Assembly (NCBI GenBank): GCA_965218045.1
Contig: CBDCJX010000011.1
Location: forward strand, 186,001 to 250,000
DNA from: CAVRCA01 sp965218045
GTDB lineage: Bacteria; Pseudomonadota; Alphaproteobacteria; Acetobacterales; Acetobacteraceae
Direction: 5' to 3'
Length of the DNA stretch: 64,000 nucleotides
Under the pieces are notes generated by a model. It had not been told where the DNA came from and did not search any database. It saw only the letters and a list, made by a program, of their open reading frames with translations. Both the position numbers and the translations under genes were made by a program. Shown in pieces: positions 7,759 through 15,898 of this stretch (position 1 is its first letter; every line of letters starts with the position of its first letter).

Positions 7759-8493
7759 TCAGTGCGGCGTCAGCGCTGCTGCTCCCGCCGGCGGCGCTCG
7801 GCGTTCATGCGCTCCACCTCCTCGATCGTCGCGGTCGTCTCCCGAGTTGTGAACCAGCCCTTGCGGACCACCCGAACGGGGGGTGGCTCGGGCAGCTTCG
7901 GCGCCGACCGCGTCTGATCGGGATTCGCCTGGTCGAGCGGCATGAAGGGCTCCTGCTGGCGCACGATGGATGATCTGGTGAGCGACAGTCACGCCGCCAA
8001 GGGCGAAGGTGGCAAGAACAGAGACAAGAATCGCGACGCCCGCCACCCTCCGCATCGTGGCGCGGTGCCGGTTGATGGCGCGATTGTTGTCGGTCACGCC
8101 GGCATACTGGCGCACGAGGAAGCGTTTCAGCTGCTCCAACGCCTCGTCACCGCCCAGCAAGCCCGCCCTCTGCGCCTCCTCCAACTCCGACGTGTACGCC
8201 AGGATGCTGGGCTCCCCGGCGATGTAGGTGAAATCGGCGCTGGCAATCGACACCCCGAGCGAGACGATGACGATCAGCGTCGCGCCCACTACAAGGCAGC
8301 CGAGAACCGCGAGCAGCCAGGATGCCGGACCGTTCACGTCGAGCATCGGCTCGCGCAACTGCGTCAGGCCGCCGATCTCGACCGCGAGCGTGGCCGCGAA
8401 GAAGGGCAGTGTCCGCCAGACGTTCTCTTCCTGGTCGATCTCCTTGCGATATGCCTCGGCGAAGGTCTGCTCCAGATGATCGAGCGCGCTCAT
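7759..8493 (-). CDS. Three-helix membrane protein of unknown function, last gene of the lutBC operon
   Basis: A 244-codon frame that starts in a 4-nt ATGA overlap with lutC, so it is probably translated with it. Hydrophobic segments are near residues 26-44, 56-86 and 146-170 (the last in MRRVAGVAILVSVLATFALGG), with an amphipathic acidic stretch between the second and third. The last roughly 70 codons in this frame look non-coding: many codons end in A or T, and Gly, Arg and His are abundant. An overlapping frame at 7770-7943 has strong coding character over the same bases. The true end of the membrane protein is therefore in doubt (frameshift or gene overlap). I do not recognise the family. 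Confidence 0.62.
   Translation of the reverse strand: MSALDHLEQTFAEAYRKEIDQEENVWRTLPFFAATLAVEIGGLTQLREPMLDVNGPASWLLAVLGCLVVGATLIVIVSLGVSIASADFTYIAGEPSILAYTSELEEAQRAGLLGGDEALEQLKRFLVRQYAGVTDNNRAINRHRATMRRVAGVAILVSVLATFALGGVTVAHQIIHRAPAGALHAARPGESRSDAVGAEAARATPRSGGPQGLVHNSGDDRDDRGGGAHERRAPPAGAAALTPH
7770..7943 (-). CDS. Small charged hypothetical protein, overlapping the membrane-protein frame
   Basis: A 57-codon ORF with an ATG preceded by AGGAG at 6-nt spacing. Extended to the upstream GTG at 7964, the frame has 58 of 64 codons ending in G or C, which is what genuine genes look like in this DNA. The product has a proline-rich middle and a basic, glutamate- and arginine-rich C-terminal helix (EEVERMNAERRRREQQR). 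Either it is a separate gene nested in the 3' end of the membrane-protein gene, or it is that gene's true C-terminus after a one-base frameshift near 7965-7985. No function is apparent. Confidence 0.5.
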   Translation of the reverse strand: MPLDQANPDQTRSAPKLPEPPPVRVVRKGWFTTRETTATIEEVERMNAERRRREQQR

Positions 8494-9176
8494 TGCGCCC
8501 CGGATGCGTCCTCGATCAGCAGCACGTGCAGCCGGCGCGGGCCGTGGGCGCCGAGCTCCAGGGTCTGCTCGATGTCGGCCGAGCGTGACACGCCGGTGAC
8601 CAGCATGACGTTGCGCGGCATCGCGCCCTCGCCGTGCTGGTCGCGCAGCAAGTCCCACGCCTCCTCGTAGGCGCCGACCACCCGGCTCGCGCGCAGCACG
8701 ACGATGGCGGTCTCGGCCAGCAGGTTCAACGTTGTCGGCCGCTGCGGGGCGGAGGGCAGCATCAAGGTGCCGGTCTCGGCGATGCCGGCGAAACCGTGCT
8801 GCACCGCGACCGTGTCGCTCGCCTGCGCCCGACCCTCGCGAATGTGCAGCAATGGCCGCTTCGACCAGGGGATGGCTTGCAGCTCGGGATGCGGCGCCAT
8901 CGCGAAGGCGGAAGGCAGGTTCTGGCCGGCGAGGTAGTCCGCCACCGCGCCGGGCACCGCGGCGGCGTCGGGCAACCGGTCCACGGTGCCGAACTCGCGC
9001 TCGACATTGGCGACGAACAGGTCGAGCTGCGCCGGGCCGGGAATGCGGCTGCGCTCCGGGATGAGATGGCGCGGATGGCGGGCCAGCCGGGTCCGCAGCA
9101 GCTCGGCCTGGTTCTGCGACAGCTCGCCGCGCCGCAGGCCGCGCCGGATCGCGCCCAGGATGGCCGCCTTGCTCAC
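8490..9176 (-). CDS. lutC: Lactate utilisation protein LutC (LUD domain)
   Basis: A 228-residue LUD-domain protein, the LutC subunit of the LutABC lactate dehydrogenase complex. The characteristic AETGTLMLPSAPQRPTTLNLL-type segment is present in the second half. The GTG start overlaps the lutB stop (GTGA), and the stop overlaps the start of a membrane-protein gene (ATGA), so three genes are translationally linked. The partner lutA is at 3756-4535 on the opposite strand. Confidence 0.9.
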   Translation of the reverse strand: MSKAAILGAIRRGLRRGELSQNQAELLRTRLARHPRHLIPERSRIPGPAQLDLFVANVEREFGTVDRLPDAAAVPGAVADYLAGQNLPSAFAMAPHPELQAIPWSKRPLLHIREGRAQASDTVAVQHGFAGIAETGTLMLPSAPQRPTTLNLLAETAIVVLRASRVVGAYEEAWDLLRDQHGEGAMPRNVMLVTGVSRSADIEQTLELGAHGPRRLHVLLIEDASGAQ

Positions 9177-10597
9177 GGCCGGTTCCGCTGGGCGCGGGCG
9201 TAGCGGGCAAAGAACGTGTCGCCCTCGGGTGCCGGCAGGTCGCGCCCGGCGGTCCAGCCACCGGCGAAGGGCAACGACGTGAACCGGCCGCGCCGGCGCC
9301 CCAGCAGGCCGAGCGCGGTGGCGGCGAGCCGGGTGGCCATCCGGTAGGCGCTCGGTCGCCGCGCCAGCCAGGCCCACAGGCCGAGATGGCTCCGCGCCGT
9401 CGGTGGCGTGAGATGCCGCTCGAACTCACGCTCGCGCCAGTGGCGCATCATGCCGGGCAGCGGGATCTTCACCGGACAGACGCTCTCGCACTTGCCGCAG
9501 AACGTGGAGGCGTTCGGCAGCAGGCCAGCGCGATCGACGCCGACCAGGGCCGGGGTGAGCACGCTGCCCATCGGGCCGGGATAGACCCAGCCATAGGCGT
9601 GCCCGCCGACCGCGCCGTACACCGGGCAGTGGTTCATGCAGGCGGCGCAGCGAATGCAGCGCAGCATCTCCTGGAACTCGGTGCCCAGCATCGCCGAGCG
9701 GCCGTTATCGACCAGCACGACGTGGTATTGCTCCGGCCCGTCGAGGTCGCCCGGGCGCCGGCCGCCGGTCGAGAAGGTGGTGTAGACCGAGAACTCCTGC
9801 CCGGTCGCCGAGCGGGCCAGCAGCCGCAGCAGGCTGGTCGCGTCCTCCAGGGTCGGCACGATCTTCTCGATGCTGGCAAGCGCGATGTGCACGCGCGGCA
9901 AGGTCTGCGTGAGGTCGCCATTGCCCTCGTTGGTGACGATGACGCTGCTGCCGGTCTCGGCGACCAGGAAGTTGGCGCCGGTGATGCCGACATCGGCGGC
10001 AAGAAACTTTTCTCGCAGCCGCGCGCGCGCCTCGGTGAGGATGTCACGTCGCTCGTGGAACACGCGGTCGGCCGGCAGCTCGGTGTGCGACTTGCGAAAG
10101 CTCTCTTCCCAATCCTCGCGATTGAGATGGAAGGCGGGTGCGATGATGTGGCTCGGCGCCTCCCGGCGGAGCTGGACGATGTATTCGCCGAGATCGGTCT
10201 CGACCGGCTCGATGCCGTGGCGCTCGAGATGGTCGTTGATGCCGAGCTCCTCGCTGATCATCGACTTGCCCTTGGTGACGGTGCGCGCGCCCGCCTCCCG
10301 GCAGATGCGCAGCACCGCCTCGCGCGCGTCGTCCGCCGTGCTGCACCAGTGCACCCTGCCGCCGGCGGCGAGCACCTTGGCCTCGTAGGCTTCGAGGTAG
10401 AAGTCGAGATTGTCGAGGGTGTGGTCCTTGATCTCGCGGCCGATCTCGCGCAGCCGCTCGAACTCGGGCAGCCCCTCGACCGCTGCCGAGCGGCGCGCGA
10501 CGAAGCTTGTGCCGCTGCGGGCCAAGGCTTTCTGCAGCCCCGTATCCGCGATGGCGCGACGGGCGTTTGCCTTGAATTCCGGGCTGGTGACGAGCAT
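9173..10597 (-). CDS. lutB: Iron-sulfur lactate utilisation protein LutB
   Basis: A 474-residue protein with an N-terminal LUD domain (about residues 65-300, containing ETGSSVIVTNEGNGD) and a C-terminal ferredoxin-like part. Two 4Fe-4S motifs are complete: Cys314, Cys317, Cys320, Cys324 (CIRCAACMNHCP) and Cys367, Cys370, Cys374 (CGKCESVCP). It transfers electrons during L-lactate oxidation with LutA and LutC. The ATG has an AAAGGAG element 9 nt upstream. It diverges from the LLM oxidoreductase gene across a 74-nt gap that must hold both promoters. Confidence 0.92.
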   Translation of the reverse strand: MLVTSPEFKANARRAIADTGLQKALARSGTSFVARRSAAVEGLPEFERLREIGREIKDHTLDNLDFYLEAYEAKVLAAGGRVHWCSTADDAREAVLRICREAGARTVTKGKSMISEELGINDHLERHGIEPVETDLGEYIVQLRREAPSHIIAPAFHLNREDWEESFRKSHTELPADRVFHERRDILTEARARLREKFLAADVGITGANFLVAETGSSVIVTNEGNGDLTQTLPRVHIALASIEKIVPTLEDATSLLRLLARSATGQEFSVYTTFSTGGRRPGDLDGPEQYHVVLVDNGRSAMLGTEFQEMLRCIRCAACMNHCPVYGAVGGHAYGWVYPGPMGSVLTPALVGVDRAGLLPNASTFCGKCESVCPVKIPLPGMMRHWREREFERHLTPPTARSHLGLWAWLARRPSAYRMATRLAATALGLLGRRRGRFTSLPFAGGWTAGRDLPAPEGDTFFARYARAQRNRP

Positions 10598-10671
10598 GGT
10601 GGCGGGCTCCTTTCCGGCCAATCTAGCGCCCCGCTACAATGCCGGGCCAGTGACGCGGGGGTGGGCGAGCA

Positions 10672-11739
10672 ATGCAGCTTTGGACAACCGGGATCGCGGG
10701 CCTGCGCCGCGCCGCGCGGACCGCGAGCGCGCTGGAGGCGGCGGGCTGGGATGGGCTGCTGGTGGTCGACTCGCAGAACGTCGCCGGTGACCCGTATGTC
10801 GCGCTGGCAATGGCGGCGACTGCCACGACGCGGCTCGGCCTCGGCACCGGGGTCACCAACACCGTCACCCGCCACGCCGCGGTTACCGCCGGCTCGATTG
10901 CGAGCGTCCAGCTGCTGTCGAACGGACGGGCCGTGCTCGGAATCGGCCGTGGTGACTCGGCACTTGCCCATCTCGGCCGCGCCCCGGCCCGGCTCGCCGG
11001 GTTCGAGCGCACTTTGCGGCAGGTACAAACCTATCTGCGCGGTGAAGCGGTGGCGTTCGACGACATCGACATCCCGACCGCGATGGCGCCGCCGATGTCG
11101 GAGCTGGAACTCGCCGACGCCCCGCAAGCGAGCCAGATCGGCTGGATCGCCGAGCGGGTGGCGAAAGTGCCGGTGGAGGTGGCGGCGAGCGGCCCCAAAG
11201 TGATCGCCATCGCCGCCTTGCACGCCGAACGGGTCATGTTCGCACTCGGCGCCGACACGGAGCGCATCGCCTGGGGCATCGGCCTCGCCCGCGAGGCGCG
11301 GCGCAAGGCCGGGCTCGACCCGGACGGGATCGCGTTCGGCGCCTACCTCAACTGCGGCTGCCACACCGATCTCGACGCCGCGCGCGACCTGGTACGGGGC
11401 GGGCTGACGACGTTTGCCCGCTTCTCGGTGATGCACGGGACGGCGAATGGCCCGGTCAGCGAGGGCGACCGTTCGGTGCTGCTCGACCTCCGTCGCAGCT
11501 ACGACATGCGCGCCCACACGCGCGGTGACTCGCCTCAGGCCGGCGTGCTCACCCCCGAGTTCATCGACCGCTTCGCCATCGTCGGGCCGCCGAAGCGCTG
11601 CATCGAGCGACTGCGCGACCTGGCCGCACTCGGCCTCGACAAGGTGGCGATCACCGGCGCGCTGCGCGGTGTGTCGGAGACGGACGCGGCGATGTCGCGA
11701 AGTTTGCTGGAGACGGAGGTATTGCCGGCGCTGCGCTAA
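10672..11739 (+). CDS. LLM class (luciferase-like) flavin-dependent oxidoreductase
   Basis: A 355-residue bacterial-luciferase-like protein with the TIM-barrel pattern of the F420/FMN-dependent LLM group: an N-terminal ALEAAGWDGLLVVDSQ strand-helix, RLGLGTGVTN at about residue 55, and SNGRAVLGIGRGDSA near residue 80. Such enzymes include alkanal monooxygenases, nitrilotriacetate-type monooxygenases and F420-dependent reductases. The substrate and the flavin (FMN or F420) cannot be decided here. It stands alone, divergent from lutB and convergent with an SDR gene. Confidence 0.87.
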   Translation: MQLWTTGIAGLRRAARTASALEAAGWDGLLVVDSQNVAGDPYVALAMAATATTRLGLGTGVTNTVTRHAAVTAGSIASVQLLSNGRAVLGIGRGDSALAHLGRAPARLAGFERTLRQVQTYLRGEAVAFDDIDIPTAMAPPMSELELADAPQASQIGWIAERVAKVPVEVAASGPKVIAIAALHAERVMFALGADTERIAWGIGLAREARRKAGLDPDGIAFGAYLNCGCHTDLDAARDLVRGGLTTFARFSVMHGTANGPVSEGDRSVLLDLRRSYDMRAHTRGDSPQAGVLTPEFIDRFAIVGPPKRCIERLRDLAALGLDKVAITGALRGVSETDAAMSRSLLETEVLPALR

Positions 11740-11839
11740 ATCCCGTCAGCAGAAAGAAACATGGCGGAGCCGCCCCGATCTGGTCGGGATTGGCGCCGAG
11801 CGGGATCGAGCCGCGGCTGACCCGCGCGCCAAATGCCCT

Positions 11840-11867
11840 GGATCAGTTGCCGCGGATCAGTTGCCGC
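11840..11867. repeat. 14-bp perfect tandem duplication over the SDR stop codon
   Basis: The sequence GGATCAGTTGCCGC occurs twice back to back. On the minus strand the upstream copy (in gene order) supplies the SDR stop codon, so the second copy lies just outside the coding region. This looks like a slippage duplication that left the protein intact. Confidence 0.85.
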
Positions 11868-12669
11868 GTTCGAAGCCGGGGCGCGGGATGAGGCTCATCA
11901 GCATGTGCTCGAAGCCGCCGTCGACGATGATCTCCTGGCCGTTGACGTAGCCGGCGCGATCGGAGGCGAGGAACAGCACGACTTGCGCCATGTCCTCGGG
12001 CGTCGCCACCCGGCCGAGCGGGATCGCGGCGGCGCGGCGCTCGGTGACACCTTCCGCCTGGTAGAAGCCCTCGCTCATCGGGGTGCGCACGAGACCGGGG
12101 CTCAGCACGTTGCTGCGCACGCCATGCGGACCCCACTCCACCGCTAGCTGGCGCGACAGCATCAACACGCCGGCCTTGCTCACGCTGTAGGCGCCGGAAA
12201 AGCCCTGCGCGTTGCTGCCGGCGATCGAGGCGGTGTGGACGATGGCGCCACGACCACGCTCGATCATCGCCTTGCCGAACGCCTGCGCGCACAGCAGGGT
12301 GCCGGTGAGGTTCACCGAAAGCAGCAGGTTCCAGTCCTCGAGGGGCAAGGTGGCGAGCGCGCCCGCCCGCAGGATGCCGGCATTGTTGACCAGCACGTCC
12401 GCCGGGCCGATCGCGCGCGACGCCTGCTCGGCCGCCGCCATGCTGGCCGGGTCGGCGATGTCGCAGCCGAGCGCCAAGGTTTTTGCGCCGGTGTCGCGCA
12501 ACCCCTCTTCGGTCTCGCGACAGGCCGCTTCGTGCCTGTCGAGTAGCACCAACGCGGCACCCGCCTCGGCCATTCCGCGTGCAACGGCGCGCCCGATGCC
12601 GCTGCCCGCGCCGGTGACGACGCAGACGCGGCCCTCGAGCATCAGCCAGTCCGGCGAACCTGGTGGCAT
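11857..12669 (-). CDS. SDR family NAD(P)-dependent oxidoreductase
   Basis: A 270-residue classical short-chain dehydrogenase/reductase. The cofactor motif TGAGSGIG is at residues 19-26, NNAG at 95-98, and the catalytic Ser148, Tyr161 and Lys165 (YSVSK) are all present. The C-terminal IVDGGFEH region is typical. The ATG follows a GGAGGG element. A cupin gene lies 29 nt upstream in the same direction, so the two are probably cotranscribed. The substrate is unknown. Confidence 0.92.
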   Translation of the reverse strand: MPPGSPDWLMLEGRVCVVTGAGSGIGRAVARGMAEAGAALVLLDRHEAACRETEEGLRDTGAKTLALGCDIADPASMAAAEQASRAIGPADVLVNNAGILRAGALATLPLEDWNLLLSVNLTGTLLCAQAFGKAMIERGRGAIVHTASIAGSNAQGFSGAYSVSKAGVLMLSRQLAVEWGPHGVRSNVLSPGLVRTPMSEGFYQAEGVTERRAAAIPLGRVATPEDMAQVVLFLASDRAGYVNGQEIIVDGGFEHMLMSLIPRPGFERGN

Positions 12670-12698
12670 AGTTCCCTCCGTGACTGGCGTGTGGCGGC

Positions 12699-13133
12699 TC
12701 AGCCCGGCATGCCGGCCGGCGGGTCGCACGCCTTGGTGCCCATCTCGGCCGGACACGAGACCTCGATGATCTCGAAATCCTCCGACATGCCGGTTTCGTT
12801 GTGCTTGAGGCCGCCGGGGATGAACAGCGACTCGCCGGCCTTGACCCGGATGGTGCGGCCATCCTCGAACGCCAGATCGACCCACCCTTTCAGCGCGTAG
12901 ATGAGCTGCGAGTCGCAGACGTGGTAGTGCCAGCCGGTCGGCCGCATCGCCCCGGTCGCGACTGTGATCTGCGCCCGCATGCGCCCGCCGCTCGCCTTGG
13001 TCACGCCGAGGTCGCGATATTTGAGAAAATCCCGCCGCCCCGGTGCCAGCGGCGCGCTCTCCGCCGTCGCATGGGCGAGCTCGGTGCCCGGGTTGACCAG
13101 GGTCGACTTCTCCTGGGTGGCTGCATCCGACAT
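12699..13133 (-). CDS. Cupin domain protein
   Basis: A 144-residue single-domain cupin. The metal-binding first motif contains His69 and His71 (WHYHVCDSQLIYALKG) and the second contains His111 (FIPGGLKHNET), giving a normal mononuclear metal site. About 50 N-terminal residues precede the barrel. Small cupins of this sort may be enzymes (isomerases, dioxygenases) or ligand sensors. Its position directly before an SDR gene suggests a shared small-molecule pathway. It diverges from the CPA1 antiporter gene with a 157-nt gap. Confidence 0.87.
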   Translation of the reverse strand: MSDAATQEKSTLVNPGTELAHATAESAPLAPGRRDFLKYRDLGVTKASGGRMRAQITVATGAMRPTGWHYHVCDSQLIYALKGWVDLAFEDGRTIRVKAGESLFIPGGLKHNETGMSEDFEIIEVSCPAEMGTKACDPPAGMPG

Positions 13134-13290
13134 GTTTCGCTCCTGATCTTGCGTGGTTTGCTGGGATCGGCGATCCGGCGCTGATGCTAGCACGGGAACC
13201 GCCGGCGCGCGCCAATCCACCGAACCCGCTATACCGAACGAGGCCGAGGCTGCGCCGTTGCAGCCTGGCATCGTCGGAAGAGAATAGCGC

Positions 13291-15075
13291 ATGGAGACCG
13301 GGGTCGCGGTGGCGGTGCTGTGCGTGCCCGTGCTGGGCGTCGCGGCGCAATGGCTGGCCTGGCGGCTGCAGATGCCGGCGATCGTGCTGCTGTTCGCCGC
13401 CGGCCTACTGATCGGACCCGGGCTGCAGGTGCTGCACCCTTCGCAGGACTTTCCGCCCCTCAAGCCGCTGGTCGGGCTCGCCGTCGCGATCATCGTGTTC
13501 GAGGGCGGGCTGGCGCTGGACTTTCGCGAGCTGCGCGCGTCTGGCGAGGGCGTGCTGCGGCTGACCACCTTGGCGCTGCCGTGCAATTTTCTGCTTGGCA
13601 CGGTCGCGGCGCACTGGATCGGCGGCCTGGGCTGGTCCGCCGCCGCCTTGTTCGGCGCCATCGTCGTGGTCACCGGCCCGACCGTCGTGCTGCCGCTGCT
13701 GCGCCACGCCAGGCTGGAGCCGCGTGCCGCCGCCTTCCTCAAATGGGAGGCGATCGTCAACGACCCGGTCGGTGCGATGCTGGCAACGATCCTGCTGCAG
13801 CTGCTGCTGGCCGGCGGCGGCACCGGCTCGATCCATCCGTGGGGGGAGCTCGCGCTGTGGCTCGCGGCCTCGCTCGTCCTGGCCACCGCGCTCGGGGTCG
13901 GCGCGGGTTATCTGGTGCGCTGGAGCTTCGTGCACGACCAGGTGCCCGAAGTGATGAAAGTGCCGATCCTGCTCGCCATCGCGCTCGGCGTGTACGCCTT
14001 GTCCAATCTGGTGATGCACGAGGCCGGGCTGCTGGCCGCGACCGTGTTTGGCGTCGCGGTCGCCAACCTGCACATCCCTGGCGCGGGCGAGCTGCGCCGC
14101 TTTAAGGAAGCGCTGGTTGTCCTGCTGGTCGCCACCTTGTTCATCACGCTCACCGCCGATCTCGATCGCGCCGTGCTGTTCCAGCTGGACTGGCGGCTGC
14201 TGGCGCTCACCGGCGCGATGCTGGTGCTGGTGCGTCCGGCGGCGATCCTGCTCGCAACCTGGCGCAGCAGCCTGACCAAGCAGGAGCGCGCGCTCTGCGC
14301 TTGGATAGCGCCGCGCGGCATCGTCGCTGCGGCGGTCGCCGGCATCGCCGGGCTGCAGTTGCAGGGGGCGGGCTATGTCGGCGCCGACCGCATCATGCCG
14401 GCGGTGTTCGCGCTGATCGCCGCGACGGTGGTGTTGCACGGGTTCAGCCTGCGACCGCTGGCCAACCGGCTGGGCCTGGCACTCGGCACCGCGCCCGCGC
14501 TCGGCATCGTCGGCGCCTCGCCCTGGGCGATCGATCTGGCGAGCGTGCTCGACGAGCTCGAGGTGCCGGTGGTGCTGTTCGACACCTTCCCCGGCGCGTT
14601 GACCAAAGTACGCGAACGTGGCCTGTCAGCCATCCAGGCCGAGATCCTGTCGCAGCACGGCGAGGAGGAGTTGTCCCGCCATGCGGTCGACTACCTGCTC
14701 GCCGCCACACCGGACGTGATCTACAACGGGTTGGTGTGTGCCCAGCTTGGCCCGGAACTCGGCCGGCAGCGCGTGTTCCAGCTTGCCCCCCCGGGTGGGC
14801 GGCTCGACGACCGGCGCGACCTCGGTCGCGACTCCCGCGGGCTGGTGTTCGGCAGCGCGAAGCTCGACTACGACGCCTACGAGCGGCTGCACGAGACCGG
14901 CTGGCGCTTCACGTCCGACCCGTCTCGCGACGCGGTGCCGCTGATCTTCGTTCGTCAGGGCGGCGGCCTCGTTGTCGCCACGCCGGAGCACGAGCAGGAG
15001 CTGCCGACGGATAAGGAGGATCACACGCTCTACTTCGCGCCGCCGCCCGGCTCCGGTGATACATTGCCCGCGTAA
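13291..15075 (+). CDS. CPA1-type cation:proton antiporter with C-terminal Rossmann-like domain
   Basis: A 594-residue inner-membrane antiporter. Residues 1-395 hold about twelve hydrophobic segments and the antiporter motifs TGPTVVLPLL and WEAIVNDPVGAM; the Asn-Asp pair is the expected ion-binding site. Residues about 405-590 form a soluble tail beginning with a nucleotide-binding-like strand (PALGIVGASPWAIDLASVLDE), resembling a TrkA-N regulatory domain. It probably exchanges Na+ or K+ for H+. It ends 6 nt before the convergent regulator gene. Confidence 0.9.
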   Translation: METGVAVAVLCVPVLGVAAQWLAWRLQMPAIVLLFAAGLLIGPGLQVLHPSQDFPPLKPLVGLAVAIIVFEGGLALDFRELRASGEGVLRLTTLALPCNFLLGTVAAHWIGGLGWSAAALFGAIVVVTGPTVVLPLLRHARLEPRAAAFLKWEAIVNDPVGAMLATILLQLLLAGGGTGSIHPWGELALWLAASLVLATALGVGAGYLVRWSFVHDQVPEVMKVPILLAIALGVYALSNLVMHEAGLLAATVFGVAVANLHIPGAGELRRFKEALVVLLVATLFITLTADLDRAVLFQLDWRLLALTGAMLVLVRPAAILLATWRSSLTKQERALCAWIAPRGIVAAAVAGIAGLQLQGAGYVGADRIMPAVFALIAATVVLHGFSLRPLANRLGLALGTAPALGIVGASPWAIDLASVLDELEVPVVLFDTFPGALTKVRERGLSAIQAEILSQHGEEELSRHAVDYLLAATPDVIYNGLVCAQLGPELGRQRVFQLAPPGGRLDDRRDLGRDSRGLVFGSAKLDYDAYERLHETGWRFTSDPSRDAVPLIFVRQGGGLVVATPEHEQELPTDKEDHTLYFAPPPGSGDTLPA

Positions 15076-15081
15076 CCCGCG

Positions 15082-15762
15082 TCACAGTCGGACGCCGAAC
15101 GCCTCGGCGAAGCCTGTGCGTCCCGCCGTGGTGATCGCGACCGCGCGGGTATCGCGCATCGGCTTGATCCAGCCGAGCTCGAAACAGCGCGAGGCGAGCG
15201 CGGCACCGAGCGCTCCGGCGATGTGCGGTCGTCGCTCGCTCCAATCGAGACACGGGCGGCAATACACGCGGCCCGCGCGCATCCGCGGAGCGATACCGAT
15301 GTCGGCGAACAAGGCCTGCCCCTCTTGCGTCAACTCGCCGCCATCCGCATCGAGCCGCACGTGCTCGCGTGCTTGCAGCGCATCGGCGATCGCGACGCCG
15401 AGCCTGCCGGCGAGGTGATCGTAGCAGGTGCGCGCCGTCCGCAGCGCCTCGCCGCCGCGCCACGTGGTGCGACGCGGCTCGGGCGTCGTGCCGGCCACGG
15501 CGAGAATGCCCTCGATCATGCGGCCGATCAGCGGCGAAGCGATCCGATGGTAGCGATTGCGCCCCTGCCGCTCGACACCGAGCAAGCAGGCCTCGGTCAG
15601 CTGCGCGAGATGGCCGCTGGCGGTCTGCGGCGAGACATGGGCGGCGTAGGCCAGCTCCTTCGCGGTCAGCGCGCGGCCATCCATCAGCGCGGTCATCATG
15701 TTCGCCCTGGCCGGATCACCCAGCAGGGACGCGATCTTCGCCACACTCGCGGCATCATTCAT
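15082..15762 (-). CDS. ArsR family transcriptional regulator, long form
   Basis: A 226-residue protein with a winged-helix ArsR-type DNA-binding domain in its first 80 residues (IASLLGDPARANMMTALMDG ... VSPQTASGHLAQL) followed by an unusually long C-terminal part. ArsR proteins are often about 100-120 residues, so this is the long subgroup. The extension contains Cys residues in YCRPCLDWSERRPHIAG, which could bind metal or sense redox state, though this is inference. No target gene is obvious; the convergent antiporter and the gene beyond it are candidates. Confidence 0.87.
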   Translation of the reverse strand: MNDAASVAKIASLLGDPARANMMTALMDGRALTAKELAYAAHVSPQTASGHLAQLTEACLLGVERQGRNRYHRIASPLIGRMIEGILAVAGTTPEPRRTTWRGGEALRTARTCYDHLAGRLGVAIADALQAREHVRLDADGGELTQEGQALFADIGIAPRMRAGRVYCRPCLDWSERRPHIAGALGAALASRCFELGWIKPMRDTRAVAITTAGRTGFAEAFGVRL

Positions 15763-15898
15763 CGGTCGATCCTCCCCAACGCGGCAGGATAACCGGCTTG
15801 GCCGGTCACGAGCAGGCCGCAGGCTACGGCGCCGGCCGAAGTGACCGCCTGCGACCGAGCACCCAGCCGGTAGCTCGCATCGGCAGGATCATCGCGGC

